A stretch of 64,000 bases of DNA. It comes from Marisediminitalea lipolytica (GTDB lineage Bacteria > Pseudomonadota > Gammaproteobacteria > Enterobacterales > Alteromonadaceae). This document shows positions 1 to 8,684 of the stretch, one piece after another (positions within the stretch are counted from its first letter, which is position 1; each line of letters starts with the position of its first letter). Location of the stretch: contig NZ_MJIC01000010.1 of the NCBI RefSeq assembly GCF_001758465.1, forward strand, positions 682,001-746,000, read 5' to 3'. The notes beneath the pieces are model-generated. The model searched no databases. It saw only the letters and a program-made list of their open reading frames with translations, and was not told where the DNA came from. The position numbers and the translations under genes are program-made.

Positions 1-1
1 T

Positions 2-1495
2 CATGAAACTCAGGGGCTAAATAATCCTACCTGGCAGTTACGTCTGGATGGCCCGGACGGGCAGTTTGCAAATGTCGGCTATATGGGCGGCGATTTGCAA
101 GGGGTATTAAATAACGCTGATTACATCAGTGATATGGGCTTTACCGCGGTTTGGCTGTCGCCCATCCTGGATAATCCTGATGAAGCGTTTACCGGTGATG
201 AACCCATTACCTTTGGGGGGCAGTTTAAAGACGGCGGTAAAACCGGTTATCACGGCTACTGGGCTACCAACTTTTACAAAGCGGATGAACACCTTATCAG
301 TCAGCAGCTAAGTTATGCTGATTTTACCCGCGCCCTGCATGATAAAGGCTTAAAAACCGTCTTTGATATTGTCGCTAATCACGGTACGCCAAGCTGGACT
401 ATGCCTGTTGATCAGCCGGGCTATGGTGAACTCTATGATGCTGAAGGTACCCTGGTGGCCGATCATATGAATCTGGCTCCCGCGGCCTTATCCCCGCAAA
501 CCGAACCGTTACATGCCTTTTTCCATCCTTATCCGGATCTGGTTAAGTTATCTAACCTTAACGAAAACAATCCGGCAGTGCAGGATTACCTGATTAACAG
601 CTATTTGTACTGGATAGAGCAGGGAGCAGACGCGTTCAGAATTGATACTATTCGACATGTTTCCCATGAATTCTGGCGCACCATGGCAGAGCGGATTCGG
701 GCAAAGCACCCCGGGTTTTATATGTTTGGTGAAAGTTTTCAGTACGATGCCAATTTTATTGCTCAGCATACCCAGCCTAAAAATGGCGGAATCGCAGTTT
801 TGGATTTTCCGCTACAAAAAGCCATGGTAAACCTGTTTGAATCCCCGGATAGTGATTATGGCAGTCTTTCAGAACACCTTTACCTGACCCATGGCCCTTA
901 TCATAACCCCTATGAGCTCACTACGTTTTATGATAATCACGATATGGCACGTATGAACGCCAGTGACGAAGGGTTTATTGACGCCCATAACTGGTTATTT
1001 ACAGCGCGGGGAATTCCGGTGGTCTATCAGGGTTCTGAATTTGCTTTTATGCGCGGAACGGCAGAGCACCAGGGGAATCGTAACTTTATCGGGCAGTCAC
1101 GGCTTTATCAGCAACGCGACAATCCCATTCGTCAGGCGCTAAGCACTATTGCGCAAATTCGTAAAAATACGCCGGCCTTACAACGGGGGTTGCAATATAA
1201 CCTGAGCCTGGTGGGCAATCAGGCGATGTTTTACCGCGTGTTAGTAGAGCAAGGCGTCAGTCAGATTGCTTTGGTCATGCTGAATAAAAGCGACACACCA
1301 GCGCAGATGTCAGCCAGTAAGTTTGTTGAGTCAGGTACCTGGCAGGAGCAGGTAACCGGCCAGTCAGTCGTCGTTGATAATGGAGCGTTAACCAGTGAGG
1401 TGCCTGGCCATTCAGTGCGCGTGTTTGTGCGCAACGGGGCTGTAGCCAATCCTGCTTTTACCCAGGCCTTGCTGACTCAAATGAGCCGACAATAG
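2..1495 (+). CDS. GH13 alpha-amylase family glycoside hydrolase (5' partial)
   Basis: Hydrolyses or rearranges alpha-glucans or maltodextrins. The reading frame is open to the left edge, so the first ATG at 83 is internal and the N-terminus lies outside the window. The four GH13 signatures are in order: VANHG near nt 371, FRIDT with the Asp nucleophile near nt 642, the GES general acid/base near nt 729 and NHD near nt 931; a C-terminal beta-domain follows. It ends 26 bp from the stop of a convergent LacI-type regulator, which suggests a sugar-utilisation locus mostly left of the window. Exact substrate (starch, cyclodextrin, maltodextrin) cannot be told from this fragment. Confidence 0.9.
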   Translation, partial: HETQGLNNPTWQLRLDGPDGQFANVGYMGGDLQGVLNNADYISDMGFTAVWLSPILDNPDEAFTGDEPITFGGQFKDGGKTGYHGYWATNFYKADEHLISQQLSYADFTRALHDKGLKTVFDIVANHGTPSWTMPVDQPGYGELYDAEGTLVADHMNLAPAALSPQTEPLHAFFHPYPDLVKLSNLNENNPAVQDYLINSYLYWIEQGADAFRIDTIRHVSHEFWRTMAERIRAKHPGFYMFGESFQYDANFIAQHTQPKNGGIAVLDFPLQKAMVNLFESPDSDYGSLSEHLYLTHGPYHNPYELTTFYDNHDMARMNASDEGFIDAHNWLFTARGIPVVYQGSEFAFMRGTAEHQGNRNFIGQSRLYQQRDNPIRQALSTIAQIRKNTPALQRGLQYNLSLVGNQAMFYRVLVEQGVSQIALVMLNKSDTPAQMSASKFVESGTWQEQVTGQSVVVDNGALTSEVPGHSVRVFVRNGAVANPAFTQALLTQMSRQ

Positions 1496-1521
1496 CAATT
1501 ACTGGTAAGCTGGTGACGGAG

Positions 1522-2541
1522 TTAAGCCTGACAACCACAGGATTGTCTGATCACTAAAGAAGTGGGTAACAGGTGATCTCTGGTTGGCTGGCCTTCTATG
1601 GCCAGCAATAAGTTTGCTACCAGCATTTCGCCAGCCTGGGCCGTATTTTGTTGCACGGTGGTCAGGCCCGGCGTGGTAAAGGCGGCGATCTGAATATTGT
1701 CAAACCCCACTACGGCAACGTCTTCTGGCACTTTAACACCAGCCTGATTAAGCGCCTTTATTACCCCTACAGCTATTATGTCTGCGGCACAGACGATGGC
1801 ATCGGGCAGTGGTGTATTACTTTCAAGTAATGCATTGATAGCATGGTGGCCGGCATCTTCTGCTGAAATAGCGTCGTATTGTGCATGGCTAGCCGTGTCT
1901 TTTAGCGCGGCGAGAAAGCCTTCATAGCGACTCTGAAATTCAGGGGCTTTGTCGCCTGTATCGCCGATAAAGGCAAATCGCTCGTAGCCATGGGTCAATA
2001 AGTGCCGGGTTATGGCCTGGCTGCCCTCAAAATTATCACAGCCAATGGATATTCCCGGCCATTTTTCAACCGGTGCGCCCCAGCGCATAACGTGGGTATT
2101 GTGCTGACGAAGCTGTGCCAGTTTGCCCGCGTAGGCCCGGTAATCGCCATAGCCCAGCAATATCAGGCCGTCAGCTTTGTGGGAGTCTTCGTATTCTGCC
2201 TGCCAGTTGTTTTGCAAATTCTGAAACGACACCAACAGGTCGTAGCCTTTGGCGGCACAAGCCCTGGTGATACTGCCCAGCATGGCAAGAAAAAACGGGT
2301 TTATCAGGGAATCATCAGAGGTTGGGTCTTCAAACATTAATAGCGCGATGGTGCTGCTGCGCTGACGGCGCAGATTACTGGCATTTTTATCTACCTGGTA
2401 ATTGAGTTCACGGGCGATGGCCTGCACTTTTTGCCGTGTGGTAATGCTAACCAGCGGACTATCATTCAGTGCGCGTGATACGGTGGATTGAGACACGCCT
2501 GCAAGATGGGCGATATCAAAGGACGTTGGCTTATGCTTCAT
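1522..2541 (-). CDS. LacI family transcriptional regulator
   Basis: 339-residue DNA-binding regulator. The N-terminal LacI helix-turn-helix (residues about 8-27, with GVSQSTVSRALN) is followed by the hinge (SNLRRQ) and a periplasmic-binding-protein-like effector domain reaching the C-terminus (IRQSCGCQA). Length is normal for the family. It converges on the GH13 gene, so the likely ligand is a malto-oligosaccharide or glucose derivative and the likely targets are the amylolytic genes to the left; this is inferred from position only. An imperfect half-palindrome just upstream could be an autoregulatory site. Confidence 0.9.
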   Translation of the reverse strand: MKHKPTSFDIAHLAGVSQSTVSRALNDSPLVSITTRQKVQAIARELNYQVDKNASNLRRQRSSTIALLMFEDPTSDDSLINPFFLAMLGSITRACAAKGYDLLVSFQNLQNNWQAEYEDSHKADGLILLGYGDYRAYAGKLAQLRQHNTHVMRWGAPVEKWPGISIGCDNFEGSQAITRHLLTHGYERFAFIGDTGDKAPEFQSRYEGFLAALKDTASHAQYDAISAEDAGHHAINALLESNTPLPDAIVCAADIIAVGVIKALNQAGVKVPEDVAVVGFDNIQIAAFTTPGLTTVQQNTAQAGEMLVANLLLAIEGQPTRDHLLPTSLVIRQSCGCQA

Positions 2542-2575
2542 ACGCTATTTATGGTGTTATGCTTTTTATCGTATG

Positions 2576-2586
2576 CAAAGCGTTTG
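2576..2586. promoter_or_regulatory. possible LacI-type operator half-palindrome
   Basis: CAAA-GCG-TTTG lies 35 bp upstream of the lacI-type start, and a second AAACG-containing stretch (GGCAAACGAAACGCGG) follows at about 2593. LacI-family sites are usually palindromes with a central CG, so autoregulation is possible. Arms are only 4 bp, so chance is not excluded. Confidence 0.25.
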
Positions 2587-2635
2587 TTTAATAGGCAAAC
2601 GAAACGCGGTTTATTACACTGATTGCTAAGTAGTG

Positions 2636-2666
2636 TTGGTTAGCACCCCTAAGACAGTGATATACT
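2636..2666 (+). promoter_or_regulatory. possible sigma70 promoter of glnS
   Basis: TTGGTT (2636-2641) and GATATA (2659-2664) are separated by 17 bp; TATACT (2661-2666) is an alternative -10 at 19 bp. It lies about 90 bp upstream of the glnS ATG. Read by eye only. Confidence 0.4.
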
Positions 2667-2752
2667 TTTATTAATTTGAAGTATCAGCATAGCGTTTTTC
2701 GGCTGCTTCATCACGTATTTCACTAAAACATTATAATAAGAGGACATCGCGA

Positions 2753-4420
2753 ATGGCCGAGACTGAACACCGTCCGACCAACTTTATCCGTCAAATCATT
2801 GATAAAGACCTCGCTAACGGGGTACACACCAGCATTAAAACGCGTTTTCCTCCAGAGCCAAACGGGTTTCTGCACATCGGACATGCGAAATCGATTTGTC
2901 TGAATTTTGGGATAGCAAGAGATTACAACGGTACCTGTAATCTGCGTTTTGACGACACTAACCCGGCCAAAGAAGATATCGAATACGTTAATTCGATCCA
3001 GCAGGACGTTAAGTGGCTGGGATTCGACTGGGACGGTGAAGCTCGTTATTCATCGGACTATTTCGACCGTTTACATGGCTATGCCATTGAACTTATAGAG
3101 AAAGGTCTGGCCTACGTGGATTTCAGTACTCAAGAAGCCATGCGAGAGATGCGCGGCACCCTGACTGAACCAGGTACTAACAGCCCTTACCGGGACACCA
3201 GTGTTGAAACCAACCTGGCTGAATTTGCCAAAATGACCGCTGGCGATTATGCGGAAGGGCATTGCTGTTTACGCGCAAAAATCGACATGGCTTCGCCGTT
3301 TATGTGTATGCGCGACCCGGTCATTTATCGCATCAAGTTTGCTCATCACCATCAGACCGGCGAAAAATGGTGCGTCTACCCGATGTACGATTTTACCCAC
3401 TGTATTTCTGATGCGATTGAAGGCATTACGCATTCATTATGTACGCTGGAGTTCCAGGACAATCGTCGTTTATATGACTGGGTTATCGAAAACATCACCA
3501 TAGACTGTACGCCTCATCAGTATGAGTTTTCGCGTCTTAATCTGGAATACACGGTGCTGAGTAAGCGTCGACTGATTCAACTGGTTGAAGAAAAACACGT
3601 TGCTGGTTGGGATGACCCGCGTATGCCTACCATTGCGGGCTTGCGCCGTCGCGGCTATACGCCAGGTGCCGTAGTTGAGTTTTGTCAGCGTATCGGTATT
3701 ACCAAAATGGATAACATGGTGGAAATGAGCATGCTCGAAGCCTGTATCCGTGATGACCTGAACGTCAACGCACCACGTGCGATGGCTGTGCTCGATCCCA
3801 TTAAACTGGTTATCGAGAATTTTCCCCAAGGTGAGAGCGAAACACTGGTGGCACCAAATCATCCTAATGATGAAAGTATGGGTACGCGTAACCTGTCTTT
3901 TGGTCGTGAAGTGTGGATTGAAGCCGACGATTTCCGTGAGTCTGCCAATAAGAAGTTCAAGCGTCTGGTACTGGATAAAGAAGTGCGTCTGCGTAATGCT
4001 TACGTGGTTCAGGCCAACCGCGTGGAGAAGGATGCCGAAGGGAATGTTACCACGGTTTACTGTACCTACGATCCTGACACACTGGGCAAAGACCCGGCCG
4101 ATGGTCGCAAGGTAAAAGGCGTTATTCACTGGGTCGATGTGGCCAGTGGTGAAGCGGCTGAGTTCCGTTTGTATGACCGTCTCTTTACGGTGCCTAACCC
4201 TGCCGCTGAAGAAAACTTTGTTGATGCCATTAACAGCGAAAGCCTGATCATTAAAAAGGGTTGGGTAGAGCCGGGCTTAGCGTCCAGAGTACCGGAAGTA
4301 GGTAGCTGGCAGTTTGAAAGAACCGGTTATTTCTGTCTGGATAAAGACAGCAGTGATGCACAGCTGGTGTTTAACCAAACCGTGGGTTTGCGAGACACCT
4401 GGGCTAAAATTGGCGATTAA
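2753..4420 (+). CDS. glnS: glutaminyl-tRNA synthetase
   Basis: Charges tRNA-Gln with glutamine in the cytoplasm. The 555-residue protein has the class I signatures HIGH (residues 41-44, in the [15 protein letters not shown] context) and VLSKRRL near residue 268 (the KMSKS equivalent), then the anticodon-binding beta-barrel domains. Length matches proteobacterial GlnRS. The start is supported by an AAGAGGA ribosome-binding site a few bases before the ATG. It stands as a single gene, with its own promoter region and a strong terminator just downstream. Confidence 0.98.
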   Translation: MAETEHRPTNFIRQIIDKDLANGVHTSIKTRFPPEPNGFLHIGHAKSICLNFGIARDYNGTCNLRFDDTNPAKEDIEYVNSIQQDVKWLGFDWDGEARYSSDYFDRLHGYAIELIEKGLAYVDFSTQEAMREMRGTLTEPGTNSPYRDTSVETNLAEFAKMTAGDYAEGHCCLRAKIDMASPFMCMRDPVIYRIKFAHHHQTGEKWCVYPMYDFTHCISDAIEGITHSLCTLEFQDNRRLYDWVIENITIDCTPHQYEFSRLNLEYTVLSKRRLIQLVEEKHVAGWDDPRMPTIAGLRRRGYTPGAVVEFCQRIGITKMDNMVEMSMLEACIRDDLNVNAPRAMAVLDPIKLVIENFPQGESETLVAPNHPNDESMGTRNLSFGREVWIEADDFRESANKKFKRLVLDKEVRLRNAYVVQANRVEKDAEGNVTTVYCTYDPDTLGKDPADGRKVKGVIHWVDVASGEAAEFRLYDRLFTVPNPAAEENFVDAINSESLIIKKGWVEPGLASRVPEVGSWQFERTGYFCLDKDSSDAQLVFNQTVGLRDTWAKIGD

Positions 4421-4443
4421 ATAGCCCGTTAGCTGTGATATGA

Positions 4444-4468
4444 AAAAGCCCCGTTATGCGGGGCTTTT
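4444..4468 (+). terminator. rho-independent terminator after glnS
   Basis: Ten-bp perfect stem AAAAGCCCCG / CGGGGCTTTT with a TTATG loop, 24 bp after the glnS stop. The A-run and T-run on opposite sides mean it can also stop transcription from the convergent yciK-like gene. Confidence 0.9.
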
Positions 4469-4496
4469 CGCGTTTATGGGCTTACAGCTACAAAGC

Positions 4497-5240
4497 CTAT
4501 TTGGGTTGGCAATCAAAAGATTCGCCGTTTACGTCCTTACTGTCTTCACCCATCAGGTAAAGATACAGCGGCATAATGTCTGCCGGTGTTTTCAGCGTTT
4601 CTGCATTTTCTGCCGGAAAGGCTTTAGCACGCATTGCAGTGCGGGTTGCACCAGGATTTATACAGTTAAAACGCAGTGGCTTGTTTTTGTACTCGTCGGC
4701 CAGCACCTGCATTAAGCCTTCAGTGGCAAATTTTGAGACCGAATAGGTGCCCCAGAATGCCCGTCCTTTGCGTCCCACCGACGAGCTGGTAAAAATAACC
4801 GAGGCAGCGGCGGATTTCAGTAACAGCGGTAACAACGGTTGCAGCATGTAAACACTGCTGTTTACGTTAACCTGCATTACTTGCTGCCATTCATCAACCG
4901 GAATCTGCACGAACGGGCTCAGGTGGCCTAATTTTCCGGCATTAAATAAAATTCCGTCGAGCTGACCAAACTGATCGCCAATGGTATTTGCCATATCCTG
5001 GTAGTGCTTGGGCGTAGCGCCGTTTAAATCCAGCGGCACAATGGCTGGCTCCGGCGCACCGGCAGCGACAATCTCATCATAAACCGCTTCGAGTTTACTC
5101 ACGGTTTTACCCAGTAATATACAGGTAGCACCATGGGATGCGTAGGTAATGGCTGCCTGTTTGCCAATACCATCGCCAGCGCCGGTAATCAGAATGGTTT
5201 TACCGTTTAGTAAATTATCCGGTGCGATGTAATCGTTCAT
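4497..5240 (-). CDS. yciK: SDR family oxidoreductase, YciK type
   Basis: 247-residue short-chain dehydrogenase/reductase of unknown physiological substrate. It shows the nucleotide-binding TGAGDGIG (19-26), NAG (100-102), catalytic Ser at 152-154 and YSVSK (Tyr166, Lys170). The N-terminal NDYIAPDNLLNGKTILITG is characteristic of the YciK subgroup as I know it. In E. coli yciK lies next to a divergent sohB; here the same divergent pair is kept but separated by about 5.4 kb. Converges on glnS and shares its terminator. Confidence 0.88.
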   Translation of the reverse strand: MNDYIAPDNLLNGKTILITGAGDGIGKQAAITYASHGATCILLGKTVSKLEAVYDEIVAAGAPEPAIVPLDLNGATPKHYQDMANTIGDQFGQLDGILFNAGKLGHLSPFVQIPVDEWQQVMQVNVNSSVYMLQPLLPLLLKSAAASVIFTSSSVGRKGRAFWGTYSVSKFATEGLMQVLADEYKNKPLRFNCINPGATRTAMRAKAFPAENAETLKTPADIMPLYLYLMGEDSKDVNGESFDCQPK

Positions 5241-5338
5241 AAATCAAGTTTCCTGCTAAACTTTCTCATCATACCCAGCATTATGGGGCAAAAGTGCTGT
5301 GATGATACAAATATCCTGTTTTATGTAAACCGATTCTT

Positions 5339-5352
5339 TTGCGTTGACGCAA
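5339..5352. promoter_or_regulatory. palindrome TTGCGT-TG-ACGCAA, possible operator
   Basis: Perfect 6-bp inverted repeat with a 2-bp centre between the divergent yciK and lipase genes. It has the same layout (TT-purine-CGT-NN-ACG-pyrimidine-AA) as the putative LiuR-like site at 17671-17684. The binding protein is unknown. Confidence 0.4.
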
Positions 5353-5504
5353 TAAGCGTAGAGGAATAGTCGATAAACTGGCTATTCAGGTGATGTTTAC
5401 GGAAATGACTAACAAAAAGTTAACAATATTTTGCAAATTCCGCGTAAAGAAAATAATATGTGTTGAGTAACTGGTCGTACTTGTTTGAATTTTGCTCGGC
5501 TTTC

Positions 5505-5524
5505 AAGGCATTAAGCCTTTTTAT
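5505..5524 (+). terminator. short terminator-like hairpin in the lipase leader
   Basis: AAGGC-ATTAA-GCCTT followed by TTTATTT, about 60 bp before the lipase ATG. An overlapping alternative stem GGCTT/AAGCC is also possible. Stems are only 5 bp, so an attenuator role is conjecture. Confidence 0.3.
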
Positions 5525-5582
5525 TTGCTGCCGGACCAATCAGACACCAGAATAACAATAATCCGTATTGTAGGGAGATATA

Positions 5583-8156
5583 ATGAAAAAACTAATCCTT
5601 AGCACCAGTGTGGCCTTGGCACTGGGGTTAGCCGGTTGCGGTGGTGGTGAATCCATTGAAGACATTAACAATCAGACCGAAGTCGAAACCCCGTTCTCAC
5701 GTATTGTCTTTGATCCGGCAAATGGCGACCTGAATATTCCTAACGATCTACTAATGCTACCTGGTGACGACGGCTTTTTTGATTACACCTTAAATATCCC
5801 GGTGGCCGATCCCAGTGATTTTGGCGATCCGCAAAATGCGCTGAACATTATCGACGGCTGGTCAATTCAGCATCCTTTTGCCATCAATGTAGACACCGCT
5901 GCCGGTGTTGCTCTGGATGCGTCAACACTGTCTGCCGGTATTTTGTTATTTGAGGCCACCCTGGGTCTGGATCAAAGCGATCCGGATTGTGCCGACGCAG
6001 CTATTCCATCTTCGGGATGTAAACTCGGTGATCAGTTAACCTATGGCGTTGACTATGTATTATCCCTGGCGGATGACAATACCGTTAATGTTGTGCCGTT
6101 AAAGCCGCTTAAACCGGCAAAAGGGCATATGCTGGTAATGACCACCGCACTAAAAGATACATCGGGTAAAGCCGTGCAAGGCTCAACTACCTGGGATTTG
6201 GTGCGTCAGGATATTAGCACTTCACCATTGGCCACAGAAGATCAGTTGACCCTGCAAACCCTGGTAAATTCCTATATCACGCCGCTGTTAGGGGCTGGGT
6301 TTGAACGGGAAGAAATTACCTATGTAGCCGCTTTTACCACGCAATCTACTTTTGACGTGATGAGCACGCTTAAACAGCTGATGGTGGCTGACCTGGTTAC
6401 CATTTTAACCACAGGGGCGGGCAACCCGGCGTCAGCCTTGCCGGTAATTCAGGTGCAGGATGCTACCGGACCAGACAATGCCATGGAAGCGCTGAACCTG
6501 ATTAACGATGAGACGCTGGCCGGGGCACTATCTTTGGCCAAAGCCGGTCAGTCTGCACAGATTCAGGCTGCCATTGATGCGACGGATTTTAGCCTGTTAC
6601 AAACCTGTGATGGTATTTTTGGCACGCTGACGGGCCAGTTAAGTGCTTACTGGGGACCAATGGAAACTGTTGCGACAGGTCTTTCGCAGTCATTTGCTGC
6701 CGAGGCCGGTCCATTTTGTGCGGCGCAGCGGTATACCGGCTCTGTTTCCCTGCCTTACTACTCGGCGGTGCCGTCTATGACTAATCCGTTAGCGCCTGTA
6801 AATGATTTTTGGCATGCTGCCTGTGACAGTGGCATCGTACTGGCCGGTGCGCCGGCTGAGGTGCTGGGCGCTGCTACGCCGGGACCAAATTACGCGCTGT
6901 GCAGCCAGGCAGGACTGGCAGACTTACGTTTTAATGGTGAGATGCTTGATAGCCACCGTAACCTTACGCGCTTTAGTCCTATTCCACAGGTAACTGTGGC
7001 AGACAATCAGCTGGATGTGCAGGTAACCACACCTGATCCGGTAATTGCTACAGCGTTAGGATTTCCCATTAGCAAGCCAGCTGATGGTTGGCCGGTCGCT
7101 ATCCTGGTGCATGGTATAACCAGTAAAAAAGAGGATATGCTGGCCATTACAGGTACGTTAGCGCTGCACGGTATTGCATCCATTGCTATTGACCTGCCGC
7201 TACACGGCAGTCGAGGATTTGATGTTGATGGCGACGGAACCGATGATCTTAACGCCAGCAGTGTTTCCGCCACGCATTATATGAATCTGGGCACGTTACC
7301 TGTAGCCCGGGATAATCTGCGTCAGGGTATGGCTGATCTTCTCGGATTACGTCTGGGCCTGAATGCAGTGGCAGATTTAACGGCTTCCCAGGCTGTTGAT
7401 TTAGATAGCAGTAACGTTTCAGTCATGGGGGTCTCTCTGGGGGCGATTAGCAGCGCTAATTTTGCAGCGTTGGCCAACTCCACTCTGGGCAACCCTGTAC
7501 TGGACGCAATGTTTGCGGTGAAAGCTGCATCACTGGAATCTGCCGGCAGTGGTATAGCCAACTTCCTGTTGGAGTCGCCCAGATTTGGTCCGTTAATTAA
7601 AGCCTTGCTGCTGAGTGAATCTTCTGATGAGTTTGTTGCTTATGTGGGGCAAACCTACGGCGCCGATGCGACGGAAGCGCAGTTGGCCCAGGCTTACGTG
7701 GACTTTACGGCGCTGATGAGTGCTGAGCAGGCCGCAGCAGCGGCGGGTTTATTCTCGCAGTTTATTTTTGCTGCCCAGACCATTCTGGATGCTGCCGATC
7801 CATCGGCTTATGCCGCTACTCTGGGCGCGAACACGCCAGTTCATTTTATGTCTGTTGTTGGCGACGGTGGTACCAATTTACCTGATCAGGTGATACCGGT
7901 AGATACCGCTTTACCATTGTCCGGACAGAACCCGCTGGCAGCGATGATTGGTTTACAACAGGTATCGTCAACCATCTCTCTTGCGCCGGATACGGTTAGT
8001 GGTCAGGTACGCTTTACCAGTGGTGGCCACGGTTCAAGCCTGAGTCCCGTAGCGGATGCTGCGGTCACCCGGGAAATGCAGCTGGAAGTAGGTGGATATT
8101 TTAAATCTAACGCTCAGGAACTGCCCATTACTAATGAAGCGGTGGTAGCCAATTAA
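5583..8156 (+). CDS. VolA/Pla-1/cef family extracellular lipase (lipoprotein)
   Basis: 857-residue surface or secreted lipase/lysophospholipase. A lipoprotein signal peptide ends in lipobox LAGC (Cys19), followed by a Gly-rich linker and the virulence-factor lipase N-terminal domain (FDPANGDLNIPNDLLM). The C-terminal half is an alpha/beta hydrolase with an oxyanion-side LVHGIT motif, nucleophile elbow GVSLG (Ser618), and a late GGHGSS that may contain the catalytic His. The ATG follows AGGGAG at good spacing. Vibrio VolA releases fatty acids from lysophosphatidylcholine; whether this one has the same substrate is inferred. A strong terminator follows, so it is monocistronic. A fatty-acid-linked regulator (PsrA-like) lies 3.5 kb downstream. 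Confidence 0.9.
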   Translation: MKKLILSTSVALALGLAGCGGGESIEDINNQTEVETPFSRIVFDPANGDLNIPNDLLMLPGDDGFFDYTLNIPVADPSDFGDPQNALNIIDGWSIQHPFAINVDTAAGVALDASTLSAGILLFEATLGLDQSDPDCADAAIPSSGCKLGDQLTYGVDYVLSLADDNTVNVVPLKPLKPAKGHMLVMTTALKDTSGKAVQGSTTWDLVRQDISTSPLATEDQLTLQTLVNSYITPLLGAGFEREEITYVAAFTTQSTFDVMSTLKQLMVADLVTILTTGAGNPASALPVIQVQDATGPDNAMEALNLINDETLAGALSLAKAGQSAQIQAAIDATDFSLLQTCDGIFGTLTGQLSAYWGPMETVATGLSQSFAAEAGPFCAAQRYTGSVSLPYYSAVPSMTNPLAPVNDFWHAACDSGIVLAGAPAEVLGAATPGPNYALCSQAGLADLRFNGEMLDSHRNLTRFSPIPQVTVADNQLDVQVTTPDPVIATALGFPISKPADGWPVAILVHGITSKKEDMLAITGTLALHGIASIAIDLPLHGSRGFDVDGDGTDDLNASSVSATHYMNLGTLPVARDNLRQGMADLLGLRLGLNAVADLTASQAVDLDSSNVSVMGVSLGAISSANFAALANSTLGNPVLDAMFAVKAASLESAGSGIANFLLESPRFGPLIKALLLSESSDEFVAYVGQTYGADATEAQLAQAYVDFTALMSAEQAAAAAGLFSQFIFAAQTILDAADPSAYAATLGANTPVHFMSVVGDGGTNLPDQVIPVDTALPLSGQNPLAAMIGLQQVSSTISLAPDTVSGQVRFTSGGHGSSLSPVADAAVTREMQLEVGGYFKSNAQELPITNEAVVAN

Positions 8157-8222
8157 CAATGGTGCCTTAAGGACCTTGTTAAACCTGAAATGAAAAACCA
8201 GCCAGGTAAGGGCTGATAATAG

Positions 8223-8256
8223 AAACGGGATCGATAAGATCCCGTTTTTCTTTTTT
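8223..8256 (+). terminator. rho-independent terminator after the lipase gene
   Basis: Ten-bp stem AAACGGGATC / GATCCCGTTT with loop GATAA, followed by a T-rich tract, 67 bp past the lipase stop. Confidence 0.9.
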
Positions 8257-8398
8257 AATCAAGCTGTAAACCATTAAATCCTATACCGAACGGTTCAGCA
8301 TCAAGGTCAGAAGGATTCAGATCAGCTCCGAATGGTGCTGTAACATAAAGAACCCCTGGTATGCCCTGGGGAATCTATTTTGAATTTGAAGGAAACAT
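8255..8398 (-). pseudogene. possible small ORF remnant with one in-frame TAG
   Basis: On the minus strand ATG at 8398 is followed by six codons, one TAG, then 39 sense codons ending in TAA at 8255. The part after the TAG reads like real protein (VLYVTAPFGADLNP ... EPFGIGFNGLQLD), with Asp, Pro, Gly and Phe in a non-random pattern. AAGG lies 9 bases before the ATG. No family is recognised. It may be the C-terminal relic of a lost gene, an amber-interrupted small gene, or chance. Confidence 0.3.
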
Positions 8399-8684
8399 TG
8401 TGAACGGCCTTGGAAGGCAAGTTAAGCCTAGTATAAAAAACCTAATTGGAAACCGGTAGTGGTCGTGTGAAGGCATAGTTTAAAAATACTCGGTGATTGT
8501 CCACTTTTTCGGTGTCTAAACCGTGTTTTGCCTTTGCAACAAAAGGTGAGTCTTCTGGCTAGTATTATTTTAATTAAGTGATATTGAGATTAGATCGAAA
8601 AGCTGAAGGTGATATTCAGCAAGCGTTCTGAATTATCTAGCGTACTAATATTGCTACTAGTACGCTAGGTGAATTTATCTGTAT
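8399..8684. other. AT-rich intergenic region, no gene seen
   Basis: Non-coding stretch between the putative ORF remnant and the PEP-CTERM gene. Apart from a 19-codon GTG frame (8400 onward, too short to trust) and the 11-bp inverted repeat at 8637-8668, nothing recognisable is present. Base composition is clearly more AT-rich than in the flanking housekeeping genes. Confidence 0.5.
8637..8668 (-). repeat. 11-bp inverted repeat downstream of the PEP-CTERM gene
   Basis: CTAGCGTACTA (8637-8647) and TAGTACGCTAG (8658-8668) are perfect inverted arms around a 10-base loop, 17 bp after the PEP-CTERM stop on the minus strand. There is no T-run, so it is an atypical terminator, an mRNA-stabilising 3' hairpin, or a protein-binding palindrome. 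Confidence 0.6.

Larger units (their letters stand above)
5241..5582. other. intergenic region between yciK and the lipase gene
   Basis: 342 bp without a convincing gene. It holds a perfect 6-bp inverted repeat (5339-5352) and a small hairpin followed by T residues (5505-5524) in the presumed lipase leader. It should carry the divergent promoters of both neighbours, but no clear -35/-10 pair was identified. Confidence 0.6.

Noticed and set aside
3470-4129. 219-codon open frame antisense to glnS
   Set aside because: Shadow of a highly biased coding frame; no start signal and glnS is unquestionable.
8400-8459. 19-codon GTG frame with AAGGA upstream
   Set aside because: Too short and without protein-like features; it overlaps the opposite-strand frame start region.
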